Assembly: GCA_018831265.1 (NCBI GenBank) | Contig: JAHJCO010000031.1 | Span: 61,822-125,821 of the forward strand | Direction: 5' to 3' | Length of the DNA stretch: 64,000 bases | From: Actinomycetota bacterium | Lineage (GTDB): Bacteria > Actinomycetota > Geothermincolia > Fen-727 > Anoxymicrobiaceae | Shown here: one piece after another, positions 16,447 through 24,868 of the stretch | How the letters are laid out: every line of letters starts with the position of its first letter | How positions within the stretch are numbered: the first letter of the stretch is position 1 | The notes under the pieces: model-generated | Told to the model about the DNA's origin: nothing | The model's database searches: none | The model's input: only the letters and a program-made list of their open reading frames with translations | Translations under genes and position numbers: made by a program

Positions 16447-17607
16447 TCAGATGACCCTTACGCTCTTGGATGTGGATGAGACGGCCCCACGGCTGTCCGT
16501 GACGGTGACGCTCACCGAGTAGAGCCCCGGCGACGACCAGCACAGGGTCCTGGAAGTCCAGCTCAGACTGACGGAATCGCCGTCGGGATCGCTTCCCGAG
16601 GCGCAGAATGTACCCGACTCGCCTCTCATTAGCTGGTCGGGCCCGGATATGGAGGCCGACGGGGTGCTGTTCGCAGTTGGGGCTGGAACCTCATTTGAAG
16701 GTGTAGTCGCTGCGGCCGGCTCGGCCCCATCGCTGTCCATCACGGTAGTCGCAGGCGCGGGTGCCGCTGCAGACGGAGGCGGAGCGACCGCCGGCGGGGA
16801 GGTGGTGTAGGGCATCCCCGACCCGCTGTCCTCCGGCCGGGAGCCGCCGGGCTTGTCATATGAGCCGGCCTTCACGCCCTCGGACTTATCCGCTTTCGCA
16901 TCCTCCCGCCCGGCCTGGCTCCCGAGGGGGCCCAGTGTGAACGCCCAGACGGCGAGAGCGCCGACCAGGACCAGGGCGGCGGCGACCTTGAACGGTCCCC
17001 TGACGGATCGACTCCCGCTGAAGTCGGTCTGCAGCGAGACCGTCGTCCCGGGGGCCTCGGCCACCGGGACGCTCTCGGCGCTTACCGCTTCGGCGGCATC
17101 TGCATCGCCAAACGATGTCTCCTGGTCCAGCAATCTCGAGACTCTCGCCGGTCGGGTAGAGGTCCGTGACGGCCGCGCGGTAGCACGCTCCGACCTCTCG
17201 GAGACACGGTCCCTCCTATCGGCTGCCGGCGCCGGTCCGATACGGATAACGTTCTCGGGCTCCTCTTCCCTGCCCCTGAGGTGAGAGAAGACATACGGGA
17301 CATCCTGTGCGAACCGCTCGCGGGTGATGAAGGTGTCGACACGCCAGGCTTCGCAGTCCTCTTCACGGTTGTCCGTCAGAAGGACGATCCCATGCGGCGG
17401 TGCCAGCTGCGGGTCGTGGCGGATATGGTGGATGAACGGCCTTGCCTCGCGGATATCAGCGTCGATGAAGTAGTAGTCGAAGTCGCGCTCCGCCATCAGA
17501 TAGAGCGCCTCGGTAATATCGCCCGCCTGGAATACGTCGCCGTGCTTCGCCAGCGGCTTCTTGACACTCCGCGTTGCCGATCCGTCCAGGTACAGTATCT
17601 CCGCCAT
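16447..17607 (-). CDS. Receiver-like domain, transmembrane segment and extracytoplasmic PKD domain
   Basis: A 386-residue protein with an unusual order. Residues 1-115 resemble a CheY-type receiver (DYYFIDADI with Asp49 as phosphorylation candidate, GIVLLTDN), then a charged linker, a single membrane segment at about 207-226, a Pro/Ala/Ser-rich stalk, and a PKD/Ig-like domain at about 305-386 ending in VRVI. The receiver would be inside and the PKD domain outside. The usual acidic pair near the receiver N-terminus is not evident (EILYLDGS), so phosphorylation is uncertain. Located 10 bases upstream of the large exoprotein gene; likely same transcript. Confidence 0.72.
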   Translation of the reverse strand: MAEILYLDGSATRSVKKPLAKHGDVFQAGDITEALYLMAERDFDYYFIDADIREARPFIHHIRHDPQLAPPHGIVLLTDNREEDCEAWRVDTFITRERFAQDVPYVFSHLRGREEEPENVIRIGPAPAADRRDRVSERSERATARPSRTSTRPARVSRLLDQETSFGDADAAEAVSAESVPVAEAPGTTVSLQTDFSGSRSVRGPFKVAAALVLVGALAVWAFTLGPLGSQAGREDAKADKSEGVKAGSYDKPGGSRPEDSGSGMPYTTSPPAVAPPPSAAAPAPATTVMDSDGAEPAAATTPSNEVPAPTANSTPSASISGPDQLMRGESGTFCASGSDPDGDSVSLSWTSRTLCWSSPGLYSVSVTVTDSRGAVSSTSKSVRVI

Positions 17608-17964
17608 TCTCCGCCCTTACCTTCCAAGCCCCCAGCCATAAGCAGAGCAAATGAGCAAAAGGAGCATAATTTCTATCAAAACAAGGTACTCGTTGTCAAT
17701 AGTCATTGCGACCGGAGCTCTCGGGAGGCTTGGACCCCTGTCAGTTGATCTGCTTATTCCGGATGTCGCAATCATCTGAGTTATCCTATTATGGACATGA
17801 TTACTGTACCTTTGGAATGTTAATGCCGGGATAACAATGTTGTCAAGCACTTTCTTTGCAGTTATCCCCCGGTCAAGGCGCACGCCTGCCGCTGCGCCGC
17901 CCCCGGGTGTGCTTGCCGTCGGCCGGTGCGTTACTATGTACCCCAAACAGCGGGGAGGTCTCAG
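17608..17964. other. Divergent intergenic region with hairpin
   Basis: This stretch separates the divergent receiver-PKD and amidohydrolase genes and is clearly AT-richer than its surroundings. It must hold promoters for both directions, though I see no convincing -35/-10 pair. CCGGGATAAC (17826) pairs with GTTATCCC-CCGG (17861-17872) as an imperfect stem-loop. No open frame with coding character was seen. Confidence 0.5.
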
Positions 17965-19542
17965 ATGGGATTCGACTGGTCCGACCGGGCGGAGCGCAGG
18001 AAGATGCTGGGCAGGATCCTCATGCTCGAGGGGGTCGCGGTCTCCGCTTACGCCGCGGCGCACGTGCACGGGCTCAAGCAGGGCTTCACCCTGCAGAGGA
18101 AGGGCTGCGAGTGGAGGCCGGGGCGGGGGCGCTCGGTCCTGCTCAGGGGAGCGAACGTGGTGGACGTCAAGCGCGGGCAGGTGCTCAAGGAGCGCGGCGT
18201 GCTGTTCGCCGACGGGCAGCTCGGGGAGATCGTCTCCACCCGGGACCTGGACAAGGCGGCCGCCGATCACGTCTTCGACTGCTCCGGGCTCTACCTCATG
18301 CCCGGGCTCATCAACTGCCACGTGCACGCGCTGATGCCGTGCGCGGCCGCCTTCGGGCCGGACGTCCTGATGAGCGTGAAGCGCCAGGCGATACGGAACA
18401 TGGAGGAGTGCGCGCTGCGCGGGGTCACGACCCTGCGGGACACGACCTCTTTCTCCGGCCTGCTGGGCGAGGTTTCCGCCGCCATCGAGCGCTTCGAGAT
18501 GCTCGGGCCGCGGGTCGTCTCCTGCGGGCCGTCGCTCGTCGCGAAGGGCGGCTACCCCGACTTCTCCATGCAGGTCCCGCCGTGGCTCGCCTCCCGGTGG
18601 GGCGACCTGTCACTATACGTGGACTCGCCGGAGTCGGGGCGGCAAGGCGTGCGCAAGGCTGTCGAGCAGGGGGCCCGCTTCATCAAGCTGTTCTTCGACG
18701 ACCGCTCGCTGTTCTTCGGGAACAAGCCGCTCAACGTTATCGATGACGAATCGGTGAAGGCGATCGTGGACGAGGCGCACAGGCTGGGGCGAAGGGTCGG
18801 GGTGCACCAGACCCAGATGAACGGCTACCGCCGGGCGCTGCGTCTGGGGGTGGACGACCTGGAGCACCTGCCCATCGACGGGACGCTCACCGACCAGGAC
18901 GTGGCCGACTTCATGGCCGGCGACCACCACGTGACGCCCACGGCCGCGGTGAGCATGGCCCTGGGGATGGCCCCGCCGGGGCACCCGGCGCGGGGCAACG
19001 AGCTGGTCGAGGCCATGCAGGCCGGGCGCGAGCACCTCATGGAGCGAGTCGCCCCAGGGATGTGCGAGGAGGCCGTGCAGAGGGCGAACCGCAAGGTCAC
19101 CGACCTGTACATGAGCGGCAGGGCGAAGCCCAGCGGTCCGGCGGCGCGCTTCCTCTTCGACAACGAGCTGATGATAGAGGCGATAGTGGGGTCGGCCGGC
19201 AACGTGACCAGGATATACGAGGCCGGCGGGCGTGTCTGCTGCGGGAACGACGGCGGGACGCCTATCTCTTTCCCCGGCTACCTGGTCGCCGAGATGCAGA
19301 TACTGCGGTACATGGGCCTGAGCAACGCCGACATCCTGCGCTCCGCGACCATCACAGCCGCTGGGCTGCTGGACATGGAGAGCGAGCTGGGCAGCATCGA
19401 GCCCGGGAAGCTGGCCGACCTGGTGCTGCTGTCGGCGAACCCCATGGAGGATGTGAGGGCGCTGGACCGGGTGGAGGCTGTGTTCCGCGCCGGGGCGCTG
19501 CTGTCCCGGGGGGTGAGGTTTCCCGCAACACCGATGGTTTGA
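17965..19542 (+). CDS. Amidohydrolase family protein
   Basis: A 525-residue metal-dependent hydrolase. The pattern VVDVKRGQVLKERGVLFADG is the small beta-sandwich domain, followed by LMPGLINCHVHALM with the HxH metal motif, a KLFFDD lysine-containing strand, VGVHQTQ and LEHLP histidines, and CCGNDGG with the final catalytic Asp. The end (SELGSIEPGKLADLVLLSANP) is typical of imidazolonepropionase/prolidase-like amidohydrolases. About 40 extra residues precede the domain, without a signal peptide. The ATG at 17965 follows GGGGAGGT. Hydrolysis of a C-N bond is likely; the substrate is unknown. Confidence 0.9.
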   Translation: MGFDWSDRAERRKMLGRILMLEGVAVSAYAAAHVHGLKQGFTLQRKGCEWRPGRGRSVLLRGANVVDVKRGQVLKERGVLFADGQLGEIVSTRDLDKAAADHVFDCSGLYLMPGLINCHVHALMPCAAAFGPDVLMSVKRQAIRNMEECALRGVTTLRDTTSFSGLLGEVSAAIERFEMLGPRVVSCGPSLVAKGGYPDFSMQVPPWLASRWGDLSLYVDSPESGRQGVRKAVEQGARFIKLFFDDRSLFFGNKPLNVIDDESVKAIVDEAHRLGRRVGVHQTQMNGYRRALRLGVDDLEHLPIDGTLTDQDVADFMAGDHHVTPTAAVSMALGMAPPGHPARGNELVEAMQAGREHLMERVAPGMCEEAVQRANRKVTDLYMSGRAKPSGPAARFLFDNELMIEAIVGSAGNVTRIYEAGGRVCCGNDGGTPISFPGYLVAEMQILRYMGLSNADILRSATITAAGLLDMESELGSIEPGKLADLVLLSANPMEDVRALDRVEAVFRAGALLSRGVRFPATPMV

Positions 19543-19604
19543 TCGCCACGCTTGGGCGCGGACTCCGCGATCGAATAGCGTGCAATAGAGGCAAGGAGGT
19601 CGCC

Positions 19605-20141
19605 GTGAACTGCCAGTGCGCGGAGTGCAAGGAGTACATGGGCCCCAACCCCAGGGTGATGATGTTCCGCTTCCTGGTCATCTTCGCCCAGGTGATAGTG
19701 GGCTTCGTCGGCCTGGTGAAAGAGCGCTCGTGGAAGGCGCTCGTGGCCTGGCTTGGCGGGTTCGCGCTGTTCTGGACCGTGCCTCGCTACCTCATCTGCG
19801 CGCGCTGTGCCGGGTACGGCAACAAGTGCTACAGCCTCTACCTGGGCGAGATAACGTCCAGGTACATGCCGAAGGTCGAGGGCCACGACCGCCCGTCGAA
19901 CCTCGGCATTGTGCTGGAGCTCCTGGCGCTCTCGACCATCAGCAACGCGCCCGCCGTGGGGATGCGGCACAACCGCAGGCTGCTGGCGCTCTATATGCTG
20001 CTGGCCGGCCTCACCTTCTGGGGGCAGTTCCTGCACGCGTGCCGGCACTGCGCGGAGTACGGCACGGACTGGAAGAAGGAGTGCCCCTCGGCGAAGGCCT
20101 ACCGCCTCTTCTTCGGTGGCGGCCGCGAGGTCGCCCTCTAA
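19605..20141 (+). CDS. Small cysteine-containing membrane protein
   Basis: A 178-residue protein with NCQCAEC at the start, two hydrophobic segments near residues 20-58, CARCAGYGNKC in the middle, another pair of hydrophobic stretches, and CRHCAEYGTDWKKEC near the end. The three CxxC-type clusters flank the membrane segments and could bind metal or Fe-S. GTG at 19605 follows AAGGAGGT. It lies 62 bases after the amidohydrolase. No family is recognised. Confidence 0.7.
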   Translation: MNCQCAECKEYMGPNPRVMMFRFLVIFAQVIVGFVGLVKERSWKALVAWLGGFALFWTVPRYLICARCAGYGNKCYSLYLGEITSRYMPKVEGHDRPSNLGIVLELLALSTISNAPAVGMRHNRRLLALYMLLAGLTFWGQFLHACRHCAEYGTDWKKECPSAKAYRLFFGGGREVAL

Positions 20142-20163
20142 TACTGGTGCCAGGCACATTAGC
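20138..20163. repeat. GTGCCAGGCAC-type hairpin repeat at gene end
   Basis: CTAATACTGGTGCCAGGCAC plus ATTAGC matches one arm of the element at 28030-28107. The stop codon TAA of the preceding gene lies inside it. Confidence 0.75.
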
Positions 20164-20190
20164 CGCGAATTATTAGCGGGGGCGGTGCAA

Positions 20191-20643
20191 GTGGCGACCC
20201 TGAGAGACTCCATCGAGATCCGCGCCCCTCAAGAGCGCATCGAGGCATGGCTACTCGAGATCGACAGGCACTATGCCGCCTGGCACCCCGACCACGTCAA
20301 GTGGGTGAACCTGGAGGGAGAGCTCGCCGAGGGCAAGACCTTCTACTACGAGGAGCGCCTCAAGGGCAGGCTCTACCGGTCCCGGTGCCGCATCACAAGA
20401 CTGGAGCGAAACGGCAGGACCTACATCGAGTTCGTGGGCCTGTCCGTCCCCGACAAGATCCTTGGGGTGAGCGGGTCGTTCGAGATCGTCCCCCGCGGAG
20501 GCTCCTGCACCGTCACCGCCGTCATCAACATGCGGTTCGGATGGTTCCTGGCGCGGCTCGGGATAAGCGGGGCCATCCTCGCGCATATGGAGGAAGAGGG
20601 AAAGAGCCTGAAGGCGATAATGGAGACCGGGCTCAGGACCTGA
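20191..20643 (+). CDS. SRPBCC (START-like) family protein
   Basis: A 150-residue protein with the SRPBCC outline: an N-terminal strand TLRDSIEIRAPQERIEAWL, a FYYEERLKGRLYRSRCRITRL strand pair, the GxSGSFEIVPRGGSCTVTAV hairpin, and a long C-terminal helix with MEEEGKSLKAIMET. These proteins hold a hydrophobic ligand or act in polyketide/lipid chemistry. GTG at 20191 is chosen after GCGGGGGC. It may be in one transcript with the amidohydrolase and the cysteine-rich membrane protein. Confidence 0.75.
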   Translation: MATLRDSIEIRAPQERIEAWLLEIDRHYAAWHPDHVKWVNLEGELAEGKTFYYEERLKGRLYRSRCRITRLERNGRTYIEFVGLSVPDKILGVSGSFEIVPRGGSCTVTAVINMRFGWFLARLGISGAILAHMEEEGKSLKAIMETGLRT

Positions 20644-21065
20644 ACAGGTCAAATAAGGGTCGAGGTTACTAATCCTGGATTCGATTCGAAATTGAAGTGG
20701 ATTGAAATCACTGCTGGCAAATTAAAGCTTTAGACCGTTTTCTTTAATTTGCAGCTGGCTGACGGGGCGTTTAGCCAAGTATGTTGTCCCGCAGATTAAA
20801 GAATCAGACGGGTGTCTTTAGAAGTCCCCAAAGAACCTGTGGGTAGCATTCAGGGAATGATGGTGTCAGACATTTGACTCACAGTATCAACAATAGTTGA
20901 CTGACGAATCAGCAACCACACGAATCGCTCCAGACGGCCAGTGCAAGCCCGATAAGGTGTTACTGGAGTTGCTTGTGTTACTTATTTGATGAAGATGATT
21001 GTATTGTTAGTCAAATGTCTGACACCAGGTGGTGGGGCGATTGCGGTTTTCCGAGGCGGGTCCGC
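20644..21065. other. Repeat-rich intergenic region
   Basis: The convergent gap holds an AT-rich stem GCAAATTAAAG/CTTTAATTTGC at 20717-20752, a related half copy GCAGATTAAAGA at about 20791, and the 167-base element listed separately. No coding frame is supported. Confidence 0.6.
20861..21027. mobile_element. 167-bp miniature element with perfect 19-bp terminal inverted repeats
   Basis: TGGTGTCAGACATTTGACT at the left end is the exact reverse complement of AGTCAAATGTCTGACACCA at the right end. The interior is non-coding. Just inside the left end, TCAACAATAGTT...GAATCAG resembles the same position in the element at 53185-53359, so they are relatives despite different end sequences. MITE-like or REP-like element, no transposase nearby. 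Confidence 0.75.
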
Positions 21066-22784
21066 CTATCGTGTGAGCAGTCTTCCGGCCAGGGCGTCGC
21101 CGTGGTAGGTGCCCTGCTCGACGACCATCCGGCCGTTCACCATCACGTAGTCTATGCCGTCGGGGTAGTGTTCCGGGTCGTCCCAGGTCGAGTTGTCGTG
21201 GATGCTCTCCAGGTCGAAGCACGCCAGGTCGGCGGCGGCTCCCTCCCTGACCGCTCCCCTGTCGTCCAGCCCGTAGCGGGACGCCGCAAGGCCCGTGGTC
21301 CGGTGCATCGCATCCTCCAGTGTGTAGAAGCCCAGCTCCTTCACGTAGTGCTCGATGACGCGCACGAAGCAGCCGTAGGCGGACAGCGGCGGGGCTCCCT
21401 TCTCCGGGAACAGGCTGTCGGCTCCCACGGAGAGCTGCGGGTGCTTCTGGATGCGGGTGAACACCTTCTCCGTCCATGGGCGGGGGGGCAGACCCATCAG
21501 GAACATCACGGCGCCGTCCTCCTCGACGGTGAGGTCCGCCAGGAAGTCGAACGGGTCCTTGCCCGCCTCGCGCGCGAGCTCGACCACGCGCCGGCCCTCC
21601 ATGCGGTTGTTCTTCTCGCTTCCGACCGAAAGGATGCGGAACATCTTCCAGCCCAGCGAGCGCAGGTAGTTGTCGGACCAGGCGCCTTCCACCCAGTTGG
21701 GCCAGGTCGGCTTGATGGTGCGCACGTCGTTCCTGATGCGCTCGCGGGTCGCCGGGTCGCGGAGCCGCTCCAGCAGAGCGTCGGTGCCGCCCATGTTCGC
21801 CCACGGCGGATAGAGCTGGGTCACCGTCGTGTTGCCGAGCACGTAGGGGATGAAGTCCATCCCGATATCGATACCCTCCTCCAGGGCGCGGTCGACGTGG
21901 CCGACGGCCTTCTCCAGGGCGGCGTTGGGGATGCCGGGAAGCGGGATGGCGCGGTTCACGGCCTCCAGTGCCCCGACCGCGTAGTAGATGAGGTCGGAGG
22001 TCCAGCCCAGCTCCGGGGCCGCCATGAAGTGCGATATCTGCAGGGCCGAGTCGCTCCTGCGGGCGACCTCCACCGCCTCGGCGACCGCGCGGTCGAAGTT
22101 CTGGGACAGGCCGCGGGTGTGGGTGGCGTACCGGCCCCCCGCCTCGCGGGAAACCGTCGCGAGCTCGACCAGTTCGTCGGTGTGCGCGTACATGCCGGGG
22201 AAGTAGGTGAGCCCGGTGGAGAACCCGCGGCAGCCGGCTTCCATCGCGTCTGCGACCAGGCCCTTCATGGCCTCCAGCTCCTCGGGGGTGCTGAAGCGCG
22301 CCTCCTGTCCCATCACCCGCATGCGGATGGGGCCGTGGGCCGCCTGTGGGACCATGTTCATGGGGAGGCCGCGCTTGACGAGCCAGTCGTGGAAGTCGGC
22401 CTGGGTCTCCCACTGCGGCTCGAGGTCCCTCGCGACCCCCATGCTTCGGAGGGTGGAGCACATCAGGGCCGAATGCTCGACGGGCCATGGTGCGACCGAC
22501 CAGCCGCAGTTGTTGGCCACGCAGGTGGTGATGCCCTGGCGGAGGTAAGGCTCGAAGACGTCCACGTAGTCGTCCCTGATAACGTAGAGGTCGTTGTGGG
22601 TGTGGATATCGATGAAGCCGGGGCAGACGACCTTGCCCGCCGCGTCGATCGTCTCGTGGGCTTCCGCGTCGCCGAGGCGTCCCACGCCCGCTATCCGGCC
22701 GTTCTCGACGCCGACGTCAGCCTGGCGGGAGGCGCCGCCGGTGCCGTCCACGACTCTCGCTCCGCGGAACAGGTAATCGAGCAT
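21066..22784 (-). CDS. N-acyl-D-amino-acid deacylase family amidohydrolase
   Basis: A 572-residue protein starting LDYLFRGARVVDGTGGASRQ, the standard opening of D-aminoacylases, with the metal motif PGFIDIHTHNDL (HxH), NCG and the STGLTYFPG...THTRG region, and an ISHF histidine. The end VMVNGRMVVEQGTYHGDALAGRLLTR is also typical. These enzymes remove N-acyl groups from D-amino acids at one or two zinc ions in the cytoplasm; actual substrate range varies widely in the family. The gene stands alone between repeat clusters. Confidence 0.9.
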   Translation of the reverse strand: MLDYLFRGARVVDGTGGASRQADVGVENGRIAGVGRLGDAEAHETIDAAGKVVCPGFIDIHTHNDLYVIRDDYVDVFEPYLRQGITTCVANNCGWSVAPWPVEHSALMCSTLRSMGVARDLEPQWETQADFHDWLVKRGLPMNMVPQAAHGPIRMRVMGQEARFSTPEELEAMKGLVADAMEAGCRGFSTGLTYFPGMYAHTDELVELATVSREAGGRYATHTRGLSQNFDRAVAEAVEVARRSDSALQISHFMAAPELGWTSDLIYYAVGALEAVNRAIPLPGIPNAALEKAVGHVDRALEEGIDIGMDFIPYVLGNTTVTQLYPPWANMGGTDALLERLRDPATRERIRNDVRTIKPTWPNWVEGAWSDNYLRSLGWKMFRILSVGSEKNNRMEGRRVVELAREAGKDPFDFLADLTVEEDGAVMFLMGLPPRPWTEKVFTRIQKHPQLSVGADSLFPEKGAPPLSAYGCFVRVIEHYVKELGFYTLEDAMHRTTGLAASRYGLDDRGAVREGAAADLACFDLESIHDNSTWDDPEHYPDGIDYVMVNGRMVVEQGTYHGDALAGRLLTR

Positions 22785-22860
22785 TTTGAACCCCCATAGC
22801 CGGTAATCGCGACCGGCTTCAATATATCACGCCGGGTAGGGGGCCGATCGCAGCGGTGAC

Positions 22861-22967
22861 TTGAATCTCGCCTGGCACCGATCTATTCTGGCACCGATCT
22901 ATTCTTGAATCTCGCCTGGCACCGATCTATTCACAACTGACTTGAATCGTGCCTGACCCCTATCTGA
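22861..22967. repeat. Tandem array of CCTGGCACCGATCTATTC units
   Basis: Three direct copies of TGGCACCGATCTATTC (ending at 22888, 22904 and 22932), two preceded by TTGAATCTCGCC, followed by a diverged copy with TTGAATCGTGCCTGACCCC. It looks like partial duplication of a palindromic repeat end. Confidence 0.75.
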
Positions 22968-23023
22968 GTCAGTTGTCCTATAATTGACGTCACTCGAGCC
23001 GGATTCTTGTGGGAGTGGTATCG

Positions 23024-23806
23024 ATGGACGTGAACCAGATGCTCCTGTACGAGTCGATGCGCGTCACGATCGGCCCGCTGCTGAACCTGCGGCTGCGCCT
23101 CAAGATCGAGGGCCAGGAGAACGTGCCCGATGACGGCGCGGCGCTCATCGTGTGCAACCACCGCTCGTCGTTCGACCCCCTGCTTCTGGCGTACGCGGTG
23201 CGCAACCGCTATATCAACTTCGGGGCCGCGTCCTGGTCGTGGAAGGTTCCCGGCTACGCGCAGTTCCACAAGTGGCTGGGCGCCTTCCCGGTCACACTCT
23301 CCGGAGGGAATACCGAGAAGGAGTTGAACCCGGCGCTCGACCTGCTGAAAAACGGCGAGGTTGTAGGCTTCTTCCCCGAGGGTGGTACGACCATACTGGA
23401 CCCGGGCAAGGTCGAGCGCATCAAGAGGTTCAAGACCGGGTTCGCCCGGCTCGCGCTGCAGGCGCGGGTCCCCGTAATCCCCTGCGCGGTCATCGGGCTG
23501 GTGGAGCGCCGCCTCCCGTCGGTCCCGGCCCCGGTAGTCGAGAAGTTCATGGGCGAGAAGGCGGACAAGGAGTACTCCTCGGTCGTCTACAAGCGCGCGA
23601 AGGTGCGTATCGGGTTGCCCCTCGACCTGGGTGACCTCTACGACAAGCCCGTGAACAAGACCCTGCTCGAGCTCATCTCGACCAAGACCCGCCAGATAGT
23701 CATGAAGCTGTACAACGGGGAGGACCTGGAGCGGTTCCTGACAGGCGAGATCCCCTTCGACTTCGCATACGAGCGGGTGGGCGGGCCCACCAAGAAGCTA
23801 CTCTGA
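23024..23806 (+). CDS. 1-acyl-sn-glycerol-3-phosphate acyltransferase (PlsC-like)
   Basis: PlsC-type enzymes acylate lysophosphatidate in membrane lipid synthesis. The 260-residue protein contains the catalytic NHRSSFD (HxxxxD), the binding motif FFPEGGT, and VPVIPCAVIGL, in the right order and spacing. No strong membrane anchor is seen, so it may be peripheral. ATG 23024 follows GGGAG; a GTG at 23009 is the alternative. TATAAT at 22979-22984 is a plausible -10 box. The tail overlaps the convergent lipoprotein gene by nine bases. Confidence 0.88.
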   Translation: MDVNQMLLYESMRVTIGPLLNLRLRLKIEGQENVPDDGAALIVCNHRSSFDPLLLAYAVRNRYINFGAASWSWKVPGYAQFHKWLGAFPVTLSGGNTEKELNPALDLLKNGEVVGFFPEGGTTILDPGKVERIKRFKTGFARLALQARVPVIPCAVIGLVERRLPSVPAPVVEKFMGEKADKEYSSVVYKRAKVRIGLPLDLGDLYDKPVNKTLLELISTKTRQIVMKLYNGEDLERFLTGEIPFDFAYERVGGPTKKLL

Positions 23807-24457
23807 CTCCTCAGGCTTCTTCTTGACCATCACGTGGGGCTTCATGTCGCCCTTGCTGTACCAGGCCTCGATCTTCCTGATCTCGCCGAGGTCGAAGTCC
23901 GAGAAGGAGTAGTAGGCGGTCCCCGTGCCGCCCGACCCGACAGGCACCATCTGGGTCAGCTCGGGCATCAGGGCCTCGGCGCGCCGGGCGAGCACCTGGT
24001 CCTCCCCGCGCTTCGCCTGGTCGCGCCAGCCCGCCACCAGCGTGTCGGCCGGGTTGGAGTGCAGCCTGGTGCCGTCGTTCAGTACCACGTCGAAGGAGAC
24101 GAACCCCAGGTTCGTGCTCTCGCCGGAGTGGTTGGCGAGCAGACACGTCCCAAGCAGGAAGGGCTCGACCTTCTCCTTTGTGGAGGACTTCACCGCCGAG
24201 TAGAGGGAGTCGATCTTCTCCGTCTTCAGGTCGTCAAGGGACGGAAGGGTCAGGGCGATGTCCACTCCCGAGATGTTGACTTCGTAGGTGCCCGGTCCCG
24301 AGCCGCTGTTCGCCGGGTTGGTAGCCTGGGGATTGGGGTTGCTGGAGCCGGGCCCGCCCCCGGAGCCGCAACCTGCAGACACCATGACGACCAGCGCTGC
24401 GGCCAAGGCCGCCAGACTGGCCTCTAACTTACTTCTTGTCCTGCTCTTGTTTCTCAT
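23798..24457 (-). CDS. Predicted lipoprotein
   Basis: About 219 residues with a basic N-terminus, a hydrophobic signal and a lipobox VSAGC, then a Gly/Ser/Asn/Pro-rich linker and a single beta-rich domain. FLLGTCLLANHSGESTNLGF and FDVVLNDGTRLHS resemble DUF4352-like immunoglobulin-fold lipoprotein domains, a tentative match. ATG 24457 is chosen; a TTG at 24481 with GAGGT close by would add eight residues. Function unknown. Confidence 0.72.
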   Translation of the reverse strand: MRNKSRTRSKLEASLAALAAALVVMVSAGCGSGGGPGSSNPNPQATNPANSGSGPGTYEVNISGVDIALTLPSLDDLKTEKIDSLYSAVKSSTKEKVEPFLLGTCLLANHSGESTNLGFVSFDVVLNDGTRLHSNPADTLVAGWRDQAKRGEDQVLARRAEALMPELTQMVPVGSGGTGTAYYSFSDFDLGEIRKIEAWYSKGDMKPHVMVKKKPEESE

Positions 24458-24868
24458 TATTATCCGTTTAGACGCATGCAAGTGTACCTCAGACCAGGAC
24501 TTTCACTGAAGGCGGCTTTGCCGTGGTAACGCAGTTTTGAATAACTATGGTTAACTTCAGTTAACAATAAAATAATCTATCATCACCAGCAACGATATCT
24601 GGTCCATTTCCGGGCAATAGACTGTGACTACTGATTGTAATATATGTTATTGATTTGTTTTGATAACTATCGTGATTCAAATCTGCGGGACCCCGTCTAT
24701 TGAGCGTAGTATGAGGTGGTCCTACTGCAAAAACGGTGATTCTGCGTGAGAAATAATGGTTGAGGTTAATTCTCAGCGCAAAAGACGGGAGAACCGCCCC
24801 GCGCTGATGCCCCCCACGAGAACCGGAGCACGTCGCAACGGTCCCCCCGCCTTTTTACTGAGCCCCGA
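24458..24868. other. AT-rich intergenic region
   Basis: Notably AT-rich with GTTAACTTCAGTTAAC around 24549, then a TGAGAA repeat at 24747-24775. It should hold the promoter of the leftward lipoprotein gene and the terminator of the thiolase operon; no clear terminator with T-tract was seen. No gene supported. Confidence 0.5.
24747..24775. repeat. TGAGAA-type repeat unit
   Basis: TGAGAAATAATGGTTGAGGT followed by TAATTCTCA is a 29-base variant of the units at 7426, 7460 and 11603; its outer bases are themselves an inverted repeat. Confidence 0.75.

Noticed and set aside
24549..24564. GTTAACTTCAGTTAAC as a repressor operator
   Set aside because: The palindrome is good but lies in AT-rich sequence with no regulator gene nearby and no definable promoter.
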